Shown here: piece after piece, positions 9,231 to 17,511 of the stretch | How the letters are laid out: each line of letters starts with the position of its first letter | Numbering within the stretch: the stretch's first letter is position 1 | Source: Prosthecodimorpha staleyi | GTDB taxonomy: Bacteria > Pseudomonadota > Alphaproteobacteria > Rhizobiales > Ancalomicrobiaceae | Length of the DNA: 46,392 nucleotides | Assembly: GCF_018729455.1 (NCBI RefSeq) | Contig: NZ_JAHHZF010000019.1 | Span: 1-46,392, forward strand | Reading direction: 5' to 3' | The notes under the pieces: generated by a model | Seen by the model: only the letters and a program-made list of their open reading frames with translations | Database searches by the model: none | Told to the model about the DNA's origin: nothing | Made by a program: the position numbers and the translations under genes

Positions 9231-9342
9231 GCGGACGCTTCCGGGCAGACCGGACCTGCCGGCGCGCATGGTTGCCCATGACATCCCGATCCCTTAAGAG
9301 ACCCGCGAACCGCTTTGTGCCGCCGCGTCTCCGGAGCTGCCG

Positions 9343-10251
9343 ATGACCGCCGAAACGCCCGTGAAATCCGAAGCCGAACTGGTGGCCGAGGCCGAGATCC
9401 TGTCCAAGGCACTGCCCTACATGCTGCGCTACGACGACAAGACCGTCGTGGTGAAATATGGCGGCCACGCCATGGGCGATCCGGCGCTGGGCCGCGCCTT
9501 CGCGGAGGACATCACCCTCCTGAAGCTCGCCGGCGTGAACCCGGTCGTGGTCCATGGCGGCGGGCCGCAGATCAACGCCATGCTGGACCGGCTCGGCATC
9601 AAGTCGGAATTCGCCGGCGGCATGCGGGTGACCGACAAGGCGACCGTCGAGGTCGTCGAGATGGTCCTGGCCGGCTCGATCAACAAGGACATCGTGCAGA
9701 CCATCGGGGAGGCCGGCGGCCGCGCGATCGGATTGACCGGCAAGGACGGCAACATGGTCACGGCGACCAAGATCCGCCGGACCGTGATCGACCCGGCGAC
9801 CAAGGTCGAGACCGAGGTCGACATGGGCTTCGTCGGCGATCCGCAGATCGTCCGTACCGAAGTGCTCGACGTGATGAAGAAGTCCGAGATCATCCCGGTG
9901 CTGGCCCCGATCTGTCCGGGCGAGAACGGCGAGACCTACAACGTCAATGCCGACACCTTCGCGGGCGCGATCGCCGGCGCGCTCGGCGCCGCCCGTCTCC
10001 TGTTCCTGACCGACGTGCCCGGCGTGCTCGACAAGGATAAGCGCCTGATCAAGGAACTGACCCGCGCCGAGGCGCAGCGCCTGATCGAGGACGGCACCAT
10101 CTCGGGCGGCATGATCCCGAAGGTCGAGACCTGCCTGGAGGCGCTCGATCGCGGCGTCGAGGCGGTGGTCATCCTGAACGGCAAGGTGGCGCATGCGGTC
10201 CTGCTCGAGCTCTTCACCGAGCACGGCGCCGGCACCCTGATCACGCGCTAG
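9343..10251 (+). CDS. argB: Acetylglutamate kinase
   Basis: The protein has 302 residues. The ATG at 9343 follows GGAG at a spacing of 7. The amino-acid kinase motifs [18 protein letters not shown] and [10 protein letters not shown] are present, with FAGGMRVTD and the C-terminal [13 protein letters not shown] segment of ArgB. It phosphorylates N-acetylglutamate in the second step of arginine synthesis. The long N-terminal helix suggests the hexameric, arginine-inhibited form. The gene follows engB as in many Hyphomicrobiales. Confidence 0.97.
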   Translation: MTAETPVKSEAELVAEAEILSKALPYMLRYDDKTVVVKYGGHAMGDPALGRAFAEDITLLKLAGVNPVVVHGGGPQINAMLDRLGIKSEFAGGMRVTDKATVEVVEMVLAGSINKDIVQTIGEAGGRAIGLTGKDGNMVTATKIRRTVIDPATKVETEVDMGFVGDPQIVRTEVLDVMKKSEIIPVLAPICPGENGETYNVNADTFAGAIAGALGAARLLFLTDVPGVLDKDKRLIKELTRAEAQRLIEDGTISGGMIPKVETCLEALDRGVEAVVILNGKVAHAVLLELFTEHGAGTLITR

Positions 10252-10379
10252 TTCAACTCCGGCGGCCCGAAACCCTTGCGTCCGCGCCCGATCCGGCCGA
10301 CATATAGTCGTCCGTCCCTCGCCCGTCCCGGGCGGGGGCCTTGGCCGTCTCCCTTGGAGCGGCCGGTTCGATCGGACGC

Positions 10380-11129
10380 ATGATGCTTGCAAGCGACTTC
10401 AATCCGGGAACCGAGGCGGCGCCTGCCGATCCGGTAACCCGTTTCGGCCATGTCGAGACCTGGATCTTCGATCTCGACAACACGCTCTATCCCGCGCACA
10501 CGAACCTGTTCGCCCAGGTCGACGTGCGCATCCGGGACTTCGTGCAGCGTCTCCTCAAGACCAGCCACGACGATGCGCAACGCCTGCAGCGCGACTACTA
10601 CCGCACCTACGGCACGACGCTGCGCGGCCTGATGATCGAGCACGGCATCTCACCGGACGAATTCCTCGAATATGTCCACGACATCGATCATTCCACTGTG
10701 GCGCCCGACCCCGTGCTCGGCGGGGCGATCGAGCGGCTGCCGGGCCGCAAGTTCATCATGACCAACGGTACCCGCCGGCATGCCGAGAAGACCGCGGCGG
10801 CGCTCGGCATCCAGCATCATTTCGAGGACATCTTCGACATCGTCGCCGCCGGCCTGCTGCCGAAGCCGCATCGCGAGACCTACGACGCCTTTCTGGGTCT
10901 GCACGGCATCGAACCCGCGCGCGCGGCCATGTTCGAGGATCTGGCCCGCAATCTCGCCGTGCCGCATGCGCTCGGCATGCGCACGGTCCTGGTCGTGCCG
11001 CAGGGCACCCGCGAGATCTTCCGCGAGGCCTGGGAGATGGAGGGCCGCGACGAGCCGCATGTCGAGTATGTGACCGACGACCTCGCCCATTTTGTCGCCC
11101 GTCTGGCGGATGCGCGCGCGGCCGGGTGA
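10380..11129 (+). CDS. HAD-family pyrimidine 5'-nucleotidase
   Basis: The predicted protein has 249 residues. HAD motif I is FDLDNTLYP, motif II lies in IMTNGTRRHAEK, motif III is the Lys of LLPKPHRETY and motif IV is FEDLARNL. The sequence style matches the pyrimidine 5'-nucleotidase subfamily (yeast Sdt1-like), which dephosphorylates UMP or CMP-type nucleotides. The frame is open from a TTG at 10341, but the tandem ATGs at 10380 and 10383 are more likely starts. Its place after argB is common in Hyphomicrobiales and probably not pathway-related. Confidence 0.87.
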   Translation: MMLASDFNPGTEAAPADPVTRFGHVETWIFDLDNTLYPAHTNLFAQVDVRIRDFVQRLLKTSHDDAQRLQRDYYRTYGTTLRGLMIEHGISPDEFLEYVHDIDHSTVAPDPVLGGAIERLPGRKFIMTNGTRRHAEKTAAALGIQHHFEDIFDIVAAGLLPKPHRETYDAFLGLHGIEPARAAMFEDLARNLAVPHALGMRTVLVVPQGTREIFREAWEMEGRDEPHVEYVTDDLAHFVARLADARAAG

Positions 11130-11251
11130 CGGCCGCCGGTGCGTGACGGCGACAGCCTCGGGAGGGCGACGGGCGGCAGGACCCCGGCCGGCAGCCGAAT
11201 GTTAAAGCCTTTGCGGTAGGCTGCCTCCAGGTTGGACGGGGACGGTTGCCG

Positions 11252-12532
11252 ATGACGGGCGCAGCGCAGAAGCAGTCGACGATGCCGGCGGGCGGGATCG
11301 AGGATCCGTCGGTGACGCTTTGCGCCAAGTACCGGATCGGCCTGATCGTGCTGTTCTTCCTGCTGCTGATCCCGCGCTACGGGGTGGTCGAGGCGATCGC
11401 CCCGGGGGTGAAGATCAAGGAACTGGTCGACTTCCACGCCTTCTATATGGTCTCGCAGATGGTTCTGCGCGGCGAGGCGGCGGCGAGCTATGTCTTCCAG
11501 GTCCTGTTCGCGGAGCCGGCCTATGCCGAGACGGGCACCTTCATGCCCTGGACCTATCCGCCGCCGGCCCTGCTCCTGGTCGCACCCTTTTCGCTTCTGC
11601 CGACCAAGATCGCCTACGTGATCTTCGTCACCGCCAGCCTCGGCCTGTTCCTGTTCGTCATCCATCGCATCGCGGGCCGGGCGAGCGGGCTGGTGCTGGT
11701 CGCCATGATGCCGGCCGTTTTGTCCTGCCTCAGCTGCGGCCAGACCGGGTTTCTCGCCGCGGCTCTCCTCGGCCTCGCCGCGCTCGGGCTGATCGAGGGC
11801 CGGAGCCGCGCGGGCGCGGCGCTCGGGCTGATGGTGATCAAGCCGCATCTGGCGATCACCTTCGGCCTTGCCGCCCTGACGATGGGTCGCATTCGATTTC
11901 TGGCCGTCGCCGTCGCGGTCGGTCTGGCGGCCTGCGCCGCGGCGACGCTCGCCTTCGGCTGGCCGATCTGGACGGCCTTTCTCGGGGCGGTCGGCGACGC
12001 CAAGGAGTTCCTGCTGCTCGGCTACTATCCGCTCGTCCGGATGGTCTCGGCCTACGCCTTCCTGAAGACGGCCGGGGTTCCGGCCGAATGGGCCTTGGCG
12101 GCCCAGTCGGTCGTGGCGATCGGGATCGCGGGGGCGATCCTCCTGGCGGCCCGGCTCGGCTACACCCCGCGCCAGGTGATCGGCTTCGCCCTGATGGCCG
12201 GCGTCACCGTCAGCCCCTATGCCTATGACTACGACATGCCGGTCTACGCGGTCGGGCTGGCCCTTTTGATCGGCGATCTGCTGCGCTGGGGCCATCGGGC
12301 CGAGCAGGCCGCCATCTTCGCCCTCGGCTTCTTCGCGTCGACCTACGGCTACGGGCTGACCCTGCTGTGGGGGGCGCTGCATCGGTCGATGGACGAGCCG
12401 GGCGCCATGCCGAACACGCCCGCGGCACTGGCCGTCCTCGCCGCGCTGGCGCTCGTCGTCCGGATCATGCTGCGCGCCCGTGCCGGTCGCTCTGCCGAGG
12501 GCGCCGCGGTTCCGGTCGCGCTGGCGGCCTGA
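11252..12532 (+). CDS. GT87/DUF2029-type polytopic glycosyltransferase-like protein
   Basis: The protein has 426 residues from the ATG at 11252; a TTG two codons upstream at 11246 is an alternative. About ten hydrophobic segments span most of the length. The first loop has DFHAFYMVSQMVLRG and PWTYPPPALLLVAPFS, and a later segment has GQTGFLAAALLG and IKPHLA, as in family 87 mannosyltransferase-like proteins. These use polyprenyl-linked sugars to glycosylate cell-envelope glycans. The acidic DFHAFY position would be the catalytic candidate. The acceptor is unknown, and the gene has no glycan-related neighbours. Confidence 0.8.
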   Translation: MTGAAQKQSTMPAGGIEDPSVTLCAKYRIGLIVLFFLLLIPRYGVVEAIAPGVKIKELVDFHAFYMVSQMVLRGEAAASYVFQVLFAEPAYAETGTFMPWTYPPPALLLVAPFSLLPTKIAYVIFVTASLGLFLFVIHRIAGRASGLVLVAMMPAVLSCLSCGQTGFLAAALLGLAALGLIEGRSRAGAALGLMVIKPHLAITFGLAALTMGRIRFLAVAVAVGLAACAAATLAFGWPIWTAFLGAVGDAKEFLLLGYYPLVRMVSAYAFLKTAGVPAEWALAAQSVVAIGIAGAILLAARLGYTPRQVIGFALMAGVTVSPYAYDYDMPVYAVGLALLIGDLLRWGHRAEQAAIFALGFFASTYGYGLTLLWGALHRSMDEPGAMPNTPAALAVLAALALVVRIMLRARAGRSAEGAAVPVALAA

Positions 12533-12597
12533 CGGGGCCAAGGTTTTACGGGGCCAAGGATTTACGGGGTCGAGGAACCTGACGGGGCCGCGGATGG
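12532..12597. repeat. Degenerate 16-bp tandem repeat, four copies
   Basis: Units beginning ACGGGGCCAAGG recur at 12532, 12548, 12564 and 12582. The first two differ at one base; the third and fourth are degenerate. The array fills the gap between two convergent genes, its first base overlapping the stop codon of the upstream gene. No hairpin with a T-run is evident. Confidence 0.75.
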
Positions 12598-12598
12598 T

Positions 12599-14179
12599 TC
12601 ATTCCGCCAGTCGCCGCCGTTCCGAACGCCGGCGCGGAACAGGTTCGACGCCCTTCGGGTGACCGGGCGCCGTCCGCCAGCCGACGCCGGCGACGATCAC
12701 GGAGCGATAGCCGCGGAAATCGACCTCCGTTCGGATGACGCCACGCTCGCCCATGAAGGTCAGCAGCCAGCGGCCGCGAGACGGCGAATGGCTGCCATAA
12801 GCCCGCGCCAGATCCTCGTCGGACGGGCAGGGCGCCCGTTCGCGCGCCGCCCGGGCGACGATCAGGAAGACGCTCTGCATCTCCTCGGGCAGGGCCTCGG
12901 CGATCTCGATCACCGGCGCCCAGTCGGGATCGGCGGCATCCGAGATGCCGGCACGGGCGAGGTTGAGCCGGCGGCGGAAGGCCGACAGATCCTGGCCGTG
13001 ATCGGCCAGCCGGTGCACCCGGCAATGCAGCAGGAAATCCTGGTAGACCAGCGGCAGCGGCCGGAACGGCGTCTCCGGATCGGCCAGGACTTCGGCGTAG
13101 ATCGCCTCGAGTTCCGCCGCCCGCTCTTCGGGACTGCGCGGATCGGGTTCCGGCTCGACGGCCGGCGGCGCCAAGGTCTCGCTGCGGAAGCCTGAGAACT
13201 CCGCCTCCGTGCGGCGCTCGGCGGAGGCATCGATGCGCCGGCCGAACGGGCCCGCGATCGCCGTCTGCGGGATCTCGACCGGACGTGGCGCAGCCCGGAC
13301 CCGTGGCGGCGGGGGCGGCGGGATTTCGGCGCCCGGCTCGAAGATCAGGTCCTGCAGGGCATCCGGTGCGATCTCCGGCATGGCCAGCAGGGAGGGACGG
13401 CCGGAGCGCGCCCGGGTCTCGACCGTGCCGATGCGGACTTCGATCGGCCGGCGCGATACGGCCGGGCCGAGGGCGATGAAGCGGCCGGATTCGAGGTCGC
13501 GGAAGGCCTCGGCCTGGCGCCGCTCCATGCCGAGCAGGTCGGCCGCACGCGCCATGTCGATATCCAGGAATGTCCGACCCATCAGGAAGTTGGAGGCCTC
13601 GGCGGCGACGTTCTTGGCGAGCTTCGCCAGCCGCTGCGTGGCGATGATGCCGGCCAGCCCGCGCTTGCGGCCGCGGCACATCAGGTTGGTCATGGCGCCG
13701 AGCGAGATCTTGCGGGCCTCGTCGGCCACGTCGCCGGCGGCGGCGGGCGCGAACAGCTGCGCCTCGTCGACGGCGATCAGCATCGGAAACCAATAGTCCC
13801 GGTCGGCGTCGAACAGGCCGTTCAGAAAGGCCGCGGCGCAGCGCATCTGCTCTTCGGCGTCGAGACCCTCCAGGTTCAGCACCACCGAGGCGCGGTGCTG
13901 GCGGATGCGGGTGGCGATGCGGGTCAGTTCGCCCGGACTGCGGTCGGCTTCCACCACGACATGGCCGTAGCGGTCGGCGAGAGACACGAAATCGCCTTCC
14001 GGATCGATGATCGCCTGCTGCACCGCGCCGGCGCTCTGTTCCAGCAGGCGCCGCAGCAGATGCGATTTTCCGGACCCGGAATTGCCCTGCACCAGGAGCC
14101 GGGTCGACAGGAGCTCCTCGAGATCCATGGCGAGCGGCTCGCCGGTCCGGGTCAGCCCAAGTTCGATTCCGACCTTCAT
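12599..14179 (-). CDS. HerA-like ATP-binding protein
   Basis: The predicted protein has 526 residues. Walker A is GNSGSGKS (about 32-39), a PEGDFVSLA segment follows, and Walker B is MLIAVDEAQ. The segment GRKRGLAGIIATQRLAKLAKN holds the sensor region typical of HerA/FtsK-class ATPases. The C-terminal half is Pro-rich and less conserved. Related proteins act in DNA translocation or end processing, but no NurA-type nuclease is adjacent. The ATG at 14179 was preferred because GAGGTGG stands just upstream and the ATPase fold begins at once; the frame runs further to 14296. Confidence 0.85.
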   Translation of the reverse strand: MKVGIELGLTRTGEPLAMDLEELLSTRLLVQGNSGSGKSHLLRRLLEQSAGAVQQAIIDPEGDFVSLADRYGHVVVEADRSPGELTRIATRIRQHRASVVLNLEGLDAEEQMRCAAAFLNGLFDADRDYWFPMLIAVDEAQLFAPAAAGDVADEARKISLGAMTNLMCRGRKRGLAGIIATQRLAKLAKNVAAEASNFLMGRTFLDIDMARAADLLGMERRQAEAFRDLESGRFIALGPAVSRRPIEVRIGTVETRARSGRPSLLAMPEIAPDALQDLIFEPGAEIPPPPPPRVRAAPRPVEIPQTAIAGPFGRRIDASAERRTEAEFSGFRSETLAPPAVEPEPDPRSPEERAAELEAIYAEVLADPETPFRPLPLVYQDFLLHCRVHRLADHGQDLSAFRRRLNLARAGISDAADPDWAPVIEIAEALPEEMQSVFLIVARAARERAPCPSDEDLARAYGSHSPSRGRWLLTFMGERGVIRTEVDFRGYRSVIVAGVGWRTAPGHPKGVEPVPRRRSERRRLAE

Positions 14180-14569
14180 TCCACCTCGCCTCGATACTGC
14201 CCGATCGCCGGCTCCTACCGGCCGCCCTCTCCGAGTCTCACATGGAGACCCTAGCATGCGGCGGCCTGGGCCAGACCCTGAGCGGGCGTCATCCACAGGA
14301 GATCCGGTCCGGCGTGAAGGATTCGGCGGTCCCGTCCGGCGGCAGGGCAGGCCGACATGCCGTGACGTTGCGCCGCAAGAATACCTAGGCGCGACCCGCC
14401 ATGATCTGCATCAACGCCAATGCCCGCGCGATGAACAAATATGCGTCACACGCGGCGAGGAGGCCGCGTCCAGAAGCAACGACGCTGTCGTGCCGCCGCG
14501 CCTTTTCAAGGGCGTGCCGCGGACCCGAAGGACGGCCCCGGATCGAGGGGCCGAAGGGGGGACAGGTCG
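14180..14569. other. Divergent regulatory region upstream of the Crp/Fnr gene
   Basis: No convincing gene lies here. The segment holds an Fnr-type site at 14401-14414 with an A/T-rich hexamer placed as expected downstream of it, and so probably the regulator's own promoter with a leader of about 120 nt. A short frame opening at 14401 is open but overlaps the site and has no ribosome-binding sequence. Confidence 0.5.
14401..14414 (+). promoter_or_regulatory. Fnr/Nnr-type site upstream of the Crp/Fnr gene
   Basis: ATGAT-CTGC-ATCAA matches the consensus TTGAT-N4-ATCAA at nine of ten half-site positions. An AAATAT hexamer at 14437-14442 is centred exactly 32 bp downstream of the box centre, the geometry of a class II Fnr-type promoter. 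It implies autoregulation or control by a second Fnr-family protein. Confidence 0.55.
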
Positions 14570-15256
14570 ATGGCTTATGCCGCTCACGATGACAAGCAGT
14601 TCGTCTGCACGATGCCGGTCTTCCGCGGGGTCGCACCGGACCTGCTGGCGCGGGTCTGGGACCGGCGGCTTCCGGCGGTGTTCGAGCCCGGCACGGTGCT
14701 GTTTCAGCAGGGCGACCCGGCAGCCCATCTCTACATCATGCTCGAGGGCACCGTGAAGGTCGTGCGCCAGCAGGAGGACGGCAGCGAGGCGCTGATCAGC
14801 GTTCTCGGCCGGGGCGACACCATCGCCGAATGCTCCTACTGCGCCCGCGAGACCTACACCTTTTCGGCCGAAGCGGTGACCCGCGCCCGCCTGCTCCCGG
14901 TCGGCGTCGACACCATCGCCGATTGCGTCGCGCGCGATCCGGGCTTTGCGCTCGTGCTCCTGCGGCTGCAGCAGCGCAATCTCGAATTGCTGGTCGATCA
15001 GGTCGAGCAGATGAAGCTCAAGACCGCGGCCCAGCGCGTCGCCCTGTTCATTCTGCGCCAGCGCCGCGGCCAGACCGGAGCGGCCGTGGTCGAACTGCCC
15101 TACGAGAAGGCGCTGATCGCCCAACTGCTCGGCATGAATCCGGAGAGCTTTTCGCGCGCGCTCGCCAAGCTGCGCGAACTCGGCGTCGCGGTTGAGGGCC
15201 GCAGCATCCGCATCGGCTCCGTCGCCCGCCTGCAGGCCTTCGCCCGCAGCGAATGA
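14570..15256 (+). CDS. Crp/Fnr-family regulator, NO/low-oxygen type
   Basis: The protein has 228 residues. A cyclic-nucleotide-binding-like beta-roll (about 13-125) is followed by a dimerisation helix and a helix-turn-helix (about 178-205). The recognition segment NPESFSRAL keeps the Glu-x-x-Ser-Arg pattern that in Fnr reads TTGAT/ATCAA half-sites. Cysteines are at 13, 88, 91 and 119 with no N-terminal cluster motif, so an Fnr-type iron-sulfur switch is unlikely. That fits the Dnr/NnrR type, which responds to NO. The start at 14570 has AGG a few bases upstream. It sits beside the nir genes and probably controls them and nor. Confidence 0.88.
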   Translation: MAYAAHDDKQFVCTMPVFRGVAPDLLARVWDRRLPAVFEPGTVLFQQGDPAAHLYIMLEGTVKVVRQQEDGSEALISVLGRGDTIAECSYCARETYTFSAEAVTRARLLPVGVDTIADCVARDPGFALVLLRLQQRNLELLVDQVEQMKLKTAAQRVALFILRQRRGQTGAAVVELPYEKALIAQLLGMNPESFSRALAKLRELGVAVEGRSIRIGSVARLQAFARSE

Positions 15257-15382
15257 TGCCGGTGTCGCGCCGGCGCCCGCTCCCTGCGGCCGGGGCGCGC
15301 CGGGGCGGGGCTCGTCGGCACGATCCCGCGGGTCACGAGATCCGATCGATCGCGCAATGTTGCGGATCGCCGGTCCGGCGGA

Positions 15383-15871
15383 TCAGGCGATGCCGGAGAC
15401 CAGCGCCAGGCCGATCCGCTGCTGGTCGTTCCAGTCCCGGCTGAGCCGGTCCAATCCCTCATAGAGACCGCGCCAGGTGCGGCAGGCGAAGGCGGGCGGC
15501 ACGAATCCCCCGGTGAGTTGGCCGAGCGCGGCGAATCGTGCCGTCACGCCGGCCTGCGCGTCGGCCAGGGCCCGGGCGGGTTCGCGGGCGGCGGCCCGCT
15601 GACCCGCCACGACCAGGGGCAGGATCACCTGCTCGGTGCGGTCGAACTGTTCGATCACCTCATTGAAGAGGTCGCCGACGACCAGCGACAGGCCGAGCGG
15701 GCATTCCGGCAGGTCGCCGTGATGGGTCTCGACCCGTTCCGCAAGGGCCAGCAGTTCCGGGAACAGGGCGCGGATCGGGGCGTGGTAGTGTTCGACCAGA
15801 TGGCGGGCGAGGGCTGCGGGGTCGTCGGCCAGTGCCGCGGCGGCTTCGGGAAGTGCGGGGGGGACGGCCAT
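15383..15871 (-). CDS. Degenerate Ric/YtfE-type hemerythrin-fold protein
   Basis: The protein has 162 residues and aligns over its whole length with the C-terminal hemerythrin domain of E. coli YtfE (Ric), including HYHAPIRALFPELLALAERVETHHGD and the CRTWRGLYEGL segment. The N-terminal ScdA-type domain is missing. Only His30 and His51 match YtfE iron ligands (H84, H105). The other five (H129, E133, H160, H204, E208) are replaced by Q75, T79, Q106, D149 and I153. A diiron centre of the Ric type therefore cannot form as such. It lies 35 bp after nirN and is probably the last gene of the nirJ-nirN operon, so a role in heme d1 insertion, NO stress or iron handling is plausible but unproven. Confidence 0.75.
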   Translation of the reverse strand: MAVPPALPEAAAALADDPAALARHLVEHYHAPIRALFPELLALAERVETHHGDLPECPLGLSLVVGDLFNEVIEQFDRTEQVILPLVVAGQRAAAREPARALADAQAGVTARFAALGQLTGGFVPPAFACRTWRGLYEGLDRLSRDWNDQQRIGLALVSGIA

Positions 15872-15906
15872 GCGATGCGGGCTCCTGGACCCTGGCGCGG
15901 GGAGGC

Positions 15907-17511
15907 TCAATGGCTGGTCCCCTCGGAGAAGCGGATCTTGTTGAAGACGTTGTATTTCCCGACCGGCTTCCGCATCGGCAGCCTCGTGCGTTCCTCGAGC
16001 GTCGCCGCATCGTAGACGACGAGCGCGCCGTCCTGGTCCCAAACCGAGACCAGGGCATGGCGCCCGCTCCGGTCGAATTCGGTATGGGCGGCGATCTTGC
16101 CGGGCGCGGGCGTCAGCACGCGCTCCACCTCCAGCGTGCGCTTGTCGATGATCTGCATGCCGTCCGAGGCCTTGCCCATCATGGCGTCGGCCCAGATATA
16201 GGGCGTCTGCTCGTGGCTTCTGAGGAAGAAGCCGGGACCGGCGGTCTCGATCGTCCTGACCACCGTCCAGTCGGCCGTATCGATGATCGAGATGCGGCCT
16301 TCGTTCAGATGCGGCGCGGCGATCACGCGGCGCCCCTGCCAGGTGAAGCCGATGCCGGCGCCGAGATGCGGCATGCCGGGCATCGGCACCGTGGCGATGG
16401 TCCGCCCGACATTCAGGTTGACGACCAGGGCGCGACCGCCCTCGCGCGCCGCGCCGAGCAGGTGGCGATAGCCGCGATCGAAGAAGAAGTCGTCGATCGG
16501 CTCCTCGACGGCGATCCGGCGCAGCGCGAACAGGCCGGCCGAGGCGGGCAGGGCCTCGGCCATGCCCTTCTCGTAATTGTGCACCAGCCCGGTGAAGACC
16601 GGCGCGGCCGCCGGATCGGTGGCGATCTCCCAGATCTCGGGCACGTCCTTCAAGGCGGCGATGAAGCTGTTGCGGTCCGGGGCCTGATAGACGGCGGAAA
16701 CCCGCGACGGCACCTTGCGGGCGTCGCCGGCCTCGAAGATGCGGACCGGCTCCAGCGTCTCGGCGGAGAGCAGCACCAGCGTGCCGGGCAGATAGTTGGC
16801 GGCGGCGATCCAGCGGCCGTCGGCCGACAGCGCGATGTTGCGCATGTTGATGCCGGCGCGTACCTCTGCGACCGTGGACAGCGTCCAAAGATCGTATTTG
16901 CTGATCCAGCCGTCGCGCGAGCCGAAGAAGACGTAACGGCCGTCCGGCGTGAATTTCGGCCCGCCATGCAGCGCATAGCGCGACGGGAAGCGGGCGAGCG
17001 GCGCGAAGCGGTCGCCGTCCAGGATGGTGACATGGTGGTCGCCGGCCTCGACGACGACGAAGAGGTTGAGCGGATCGGCCGCGAAGACCGGCTTCGCCGC
17101 CGCCGGGGCCGGGTGGACCACCCGGCTGGCGCGGATGTCGGCCTCGCTCCAGGTCGGCATCACGGCCGGCGCCTTGCCGACGAACGCCGCGAGTGCGGCG
17201 ATCTGGTCCTTGTCCAGGCTGTCGGCGAAGGCCGGCATCTGCGTGGCCGGCCGGCCGTTGGCGACGGTCCGGGCGATGTCGGCGGGCTTCAGCCGGCCGA
17301 GCGAGACCGGCAGCAGCGCCGGCCCCTGGCCGCCGAGGCGCGTCTCGCCGTGGCAGGCGGCGCAGTGCGTGGCGTAGAGGGCGGCGGCGTCCGGCGGGAT
17401 GCCGTCCGATGCACCGGCGGTCGGTTCGGCGGCGCCGGCCACGGCCGTGGCGAGCGCGAGCCAGAGGGCGGCGGCCGCCGCCCGCTCAGGCGATGAGCGA
17501 AGGCGCTTCAT
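15907..17511 (-). CDS. nirN: Cytochrome NirN, heme d1 maturation
   Basis: The protein has 534 residues. A signal peptide (about 1-27) leads to a small cytochrome c domain with CAACH (Cys50, Cys53, His54), then an eight-bladed propeller as in NirS. NirN converts dihydro-heme d1 to heme d1 in the periplasm and helps deliver it to NirS. It ends with KYNVFNKIRFSEGTSH, resembling the end of NirS but on a NirN body. It overlaps the end of nirJ by 26 bp on the same strand, so the two are one operon. Confidence 0.92.
   Translation of the reverse strand: MKRLRSSPERAAAAALWLALATAVAGAAEPTAGASDGIPPDAAALYATHCAACHGETRLGGQGPALLPVSLGRLKPADIARTVANGRPATQMPAFADSLDKDQIAALAAFVGKAPAVMPTWSEADIRASRVVHPAPAAAKPVFAADPLNLFVVVEAGDHHVTILDGDRFAPLARFPSRYALHGGPKFTPDGRYVFFGSRDGWISKYDLWTLSTVAEVRAGINMRNIALSADGRWIAAANYLPGTLVLLSAETLEPVRIFEAGDARKVPSRVSAVYQAPDRNSFIAALKDVPEIWEIATDPAAAPVFTGLVHNYEKGMAEALPASAGLFALRRIAVEEPIDDFFFDRGYRHLLGAAREGGRALVVNLNVGRTIATVPMPGMPHLGAGIGFTWQGRRVIAAPHLNEGRISIIDTADWTVVRTIETAGPGFFLRSHEQTPYIWADAMMGKASDGMQIIDKRTLEVERVLTPAPGKIAAHTEFDRSGRHALVSVWDQDGALVVYDAATLEERTRLPMRKPVGKYNVFNKIRFSEGTSH

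Noticed and set aside
6411-9284. A minus-strand frame of 957 codons opposite yidC and engB
   Set aside because: It is antisense to two unmistakable housekeeping genes.
14401-14592. Small open frame opening at the Fnr-type site
   Set aside because: There is no ribosome-binding site, it overlaps the regulatory site and promoter, and the regulator's start lies within it in another frame.
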